A stretch of DNA of 25,800 bases from an uncultured Lachnospiraceae bacterium (GTDB taxonomy: Bacteria; Bacillota; Clostridia; Lachnospirales; Lachnospiraceae): positions 1 to 25,800 of the forward strand of contig CARUOB010000011.1 of the NCBI GenBank assembly GCA_949076555.1, read 5' to 3'. Every line of letters begins with the position of its first letter. The stretch's first letter is position 1. Below, one piece after another: positions 24,509-25,800 of this stretch. Below the pieces are notes generated by a model. The model was not told the origin of the DNA, made no database searches, and was given only the letters and a program-made list of their open reading frames with translations. A program made the translations under genes and the position numbers.

Positions 24509-24670
24509 TTGTCCTCCCGTTTCCAGTTCAGCCCACGCCCATTCGCAAAACACATCTTTGGTGCTTCCCGCTGCTTTGCAAGCTCAGATTGAGCAAAGTT
24601 CAACCGGCTCATGAAGCAGGCATTCCCTCAGACCATCAGTCGACCGACAAATTCGTGCAAGCCCAATTTG
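24509..24670. other. ruvX-DUF1292 spacer
   Basis: A 162-base gap with no gene. It contains a two-part inverted repeat (24574-24598: CTTTG/CAAAG outside CTCA/TGAG) and TGACAAATTGGGCTTGCACG near ruvX, read on the minus strand. No clear promoter boxes or terminator T-run were seen. It is an odd break in an otherwise tightly packed operon and could be a dispersed repeat or processing site. Confidence 0.4.
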
Positions 24671-25108
24671 TCATTTAACTTCGGTCCGGCTGAACTGTGA
24701 GTCTAAATATCCCTGCAAAATCAGACATGCCGCAATCTTATCCACATAGTCCTTTCGGTTTTCTCTGCGGATTCCGGCCTCCATCATCGCCTTATCCGCC
24801 GCCACCGTCGTCAGTCTCTCGTCCCACATCACGACAGGAAGTCCCGTGCGCCGCTCCAGTTTTTCTTTGAATGCCAGTGAAAACTCCGCCCGCTCTCCCA
24901 AGGTATCGTTCATATTCTTCGGCAGTCCCAGCACAATCCTGTCCACCTCGTACTCCACGATCAGCGCCTCAATGCGCGCAAGCGTCTGCCTCAGCTTGTT
25001 CTCTTCCTTGCGTCTGATAATTTCGATTCCCTGCGCCGTAATAAGCAAAGGATCGCTGATGGCTACCCCCACCGTTTTGGAACCGAGATCCAGCCCCATA
25101 ATTCTCAT
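24671..25108 (-). CDS. ruvX: RuvX/YqgF family nuclease, pre-16S rRNA maturation
   Basis: A 145-residue RNase H-fold protein. MGLDLGSKTVGVAISD (residues 4-19, D7 catalytic), RIVLGLPKNMNDTLGER (58-74), VVMWDERLTT (92-101, with the conserved acidic pair) and YVDKIAACLILQGYL (121-135, D123) are the family motifs. RuvX/YqgF trims the 5' end of 16S rRNA precursor and was earlier proposed as a Holliday junction resolvase. Two starts are possible. ATG 25108 (MRIMGLD, the usual family start) has GAGGG seven bases upstream and is chosen; ATG 25126 overlaps the ireB stop by one base but lacks a good ribosome binding site. It lies between ireB and the DUF1292 gene, as in many Firmicutes. Confidence 0.93.
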   Translation of the reverse strand: MRIMGLDLGSKTVGVAISDPLLITAQGIEIIRRKEENKLRQTLARIEALIVEYEVDRIVLGLPKNMNDTLGERAEFSLAFKEKLERRTGLPVVMWDERLTTVAADKAMMEAGIRRENRKDYVDKIAACLILQGYLDSQFSRTEVK

Positions 25109-25125
25109 TCGTCTTCCCTCTGCCA

Positions 25126-25401
25126 TTACACTGACTTTTCAATCGAGTTTTTGATATACTCCACAAGCATTTCCTCCACAAGCTCGTCCCGCTCCACCTT
25201 CATAATAAGGCTCCGCGCGCTCTTATGGCTGGTAATGTACGTGGGATCGCCTGACATGATATAGCCGACGATCTGATTGACCGGGTTATATCCCTTCTCC
25301 GTCAACGCCTCATATACCGTGGACAGCACGAGCTTCACGCCCGTCTCCGGCTCCGTCTCCACCGTAAAAAATTGTGTATTTTCCAAATCCTGATCCCGCA
25401 T
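25126..25401 (-). CDS. ireB: IreB family regulatory phosphoprotein (YrzL)
   Basis: A 91-residue IreB/DUF965 protein: NTQFFTVETEPETGVKLVLS (residues 8-27), YEALTEKGYNPVNQIVGYIM, SGDPTYITSHKSARSLIMKV, and DELVEEMLVEYI. In Enterococcus faecalis IreB is phosphorylated by the Ser/Thr kinase IreK on threonines near the N-terminus and acts against cephalosporin tolerance. The threonines at 9 and 13 lie in the matching area. The ATG at 25401 has AAGGG upstream. The stop overlaps a possible ruvX start by one base. No kinase gene is in the window. Confidence 0.94.
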   Translation of the reverse strand: MRDQDLENTQFFTVETEPETGVKLVLSTVYEALTEKGYNPVNQIVGYIMSGDPTYITSHKSARSLIMKVERDELVEEMLVEYIKNSIEKSV

Positions 25402-25425
25402 ATTTTCACGCCCTTATCTATTGTT

Positions 25426-25431
25426 ATTATA
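25426..25431 (-). promoter_or_regulatory. consensus -10 box close to ireB
   Basis: A perfect TATAAT on the minus strand, about 25 bases before the ireB ATG, without a good -35 box at 16-18 bases. It may be a second, weaker start for the operon. Confidence 0.35.
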
Positions 25432-25490
25432 GTATTACCATCATTTGCCGAAAAAATCAACCGCCCTGCCCCGGCGCATTCTTATGGTAT

Positions 25491-25519
25491 ATTCTACCAC
25501 AAACAAAATGCCACAGCAA
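25491..25519 (-). promoter_or_regulatory. probable promoter of the ireB operon
   Basis: On the minus strand TTGCTG (25514-25519) and TAGAAT (25491-25496) are 17 bases apart, in the gap between the mtaB stop and ireB. It would give a leader of about 85 bases. No clear terminator of mtaB was seen in the same gap. Confidence 0.55.
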
Positions 25520-25591
25520 CGGCTATTTCCAGCCTGTTATGCGCATCGGTACGCCTTTGCGGCAAACCAGATCCGTCTGCCTGCGTTCCGG

Positions 25592-25800
25592 TCAGTCTCC
25601 GATCAGCAAAACATCGTCCGTCAAAAAGGAACCCAGCCTGCCGACGGTTATGTGGTTCTGCATGGTTTCCTCCGTCACCGCCTCCAGCGCCGCCTTTAAA
25701 TAACGGGTGGTATGCCCGATCCAATATTTCTTCCCGTTTTTTTCCACGGCTTCCTCCAAGAGAACCTCCGCCGTCTTTCCCAGAAACGCCTCCCGGTACG
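25592..25800 (-). CDS. mtaB: C-terminal end of tRNA t6A37 methylthiotransferase MtaB, 5' part outside window
   Basis: The last 69 or so codons of a gene entering from the right edge. The readable residues (YREAFLGKTAEVLLEEAVEK, then GKKYWIGHTTRYLKAALEA and a final VGRLGSFLTDDVLLIGD) match the TRAM-domain end of MtaB, where FLGK-EVLLEE-IGHT-Y is typical. MtaB is a radical-SAM enzyme that puts a methylthio group on t6A at position 37 of ANN-reading tRNAs. The radical-SAM part lies outside, so the call rests on the tail plus the ireB neighbourhood. The stop is a TGA at 25592-25594. Confidence 0.78.
   Translation of the reverse strand, partial: YREAFLGKTAEVLLEEAVEKNGKKYWIGHTTRYLKAALEAVTEETMQNHITVGRLGSFLTDDVLLIGD

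Noticed and set aside
1..25800. CRISPR array, insertion sequence, prophage, integrase attachment site at the tRNA
   Set aside because: No regularly spaced repeats, transposase, phage or integrase gene was found, and the tRNA 3' end has no direct repeat that I could see nearby.

Overview
This window looks like chromosomal DNA of a member of the Clostridia, most probably the family Lachnospiraceae. The grounds are: medium GC content; AGGAGG-type ribosome binding sites; a GntR/LacI hybrid AraR; a type III glutamine synthetase; an IreB-RuvX-DUF1292 block; and AraA and FGGY kinase sequences of the kind common in gut Lachnospiraceae. This is inference from family resemblance, without a database search. 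Every confident gene is on the minus strand, so genes are transcribed from high to low coordinates. No gap between genes exceeds 300 bases; the largest is the roughly 270-base araR leader region.

Region 1 (1-3885) is an arabinose-use cluster transcribed araR, araA, then an FGGY sugar kinase that runs off the window. An AraR-type operator sits on the -35 box of the araA promoter. Region 2 (4157-14064) holds a 2665-residue secreted surface protein built of beta-sandwich modules, and upstream of it a transmembrane chemotaxis receptor. The promoter of the giant gene has a run of nine G in its -35/-10 spacer and lies between perfect 12-base inverted repeats, which is the strongest candidate here for switchable expression. 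Region 3 (14247-16692) holds tRNA-Gln(CUG) and a type III glutamine synthetase gene with an intrinsic terminator in its leader. The tRNA promoter is folded into the terminator behind the synthetase gene.

Region 4 (16739-25800) is a tightly packed run of genes, transcribed in the order mtaB, ireB, ruvX, DUF1292, RNase J, YlbF family, an MltG-like fragment, trmR, trhP-like U32 protein, MBOAT acyltransferase, SGNH/DltD-like protein. Much of it matches the Bacillus subtilis order yrzL-yrrK-yrzB-yrrL(mltG)-yrrM(trmR)-yrrN/yrrO(trhP). The theme is tRNA wobble and position-37 modification plus RNA decay, with a two-gene extracytoplasmic O-acylation module at the end. Oddities are an MltG without its catalytic domain, a 45-base tandem repeat inside the U32 gene, and an ILEI/FAM3-like tail on the SGNH protein.

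No insertion sequence, phage gene, CRISPR array or rRNA was seen. The window reads as ordinary core chromosome plus one large surface-protein locus.
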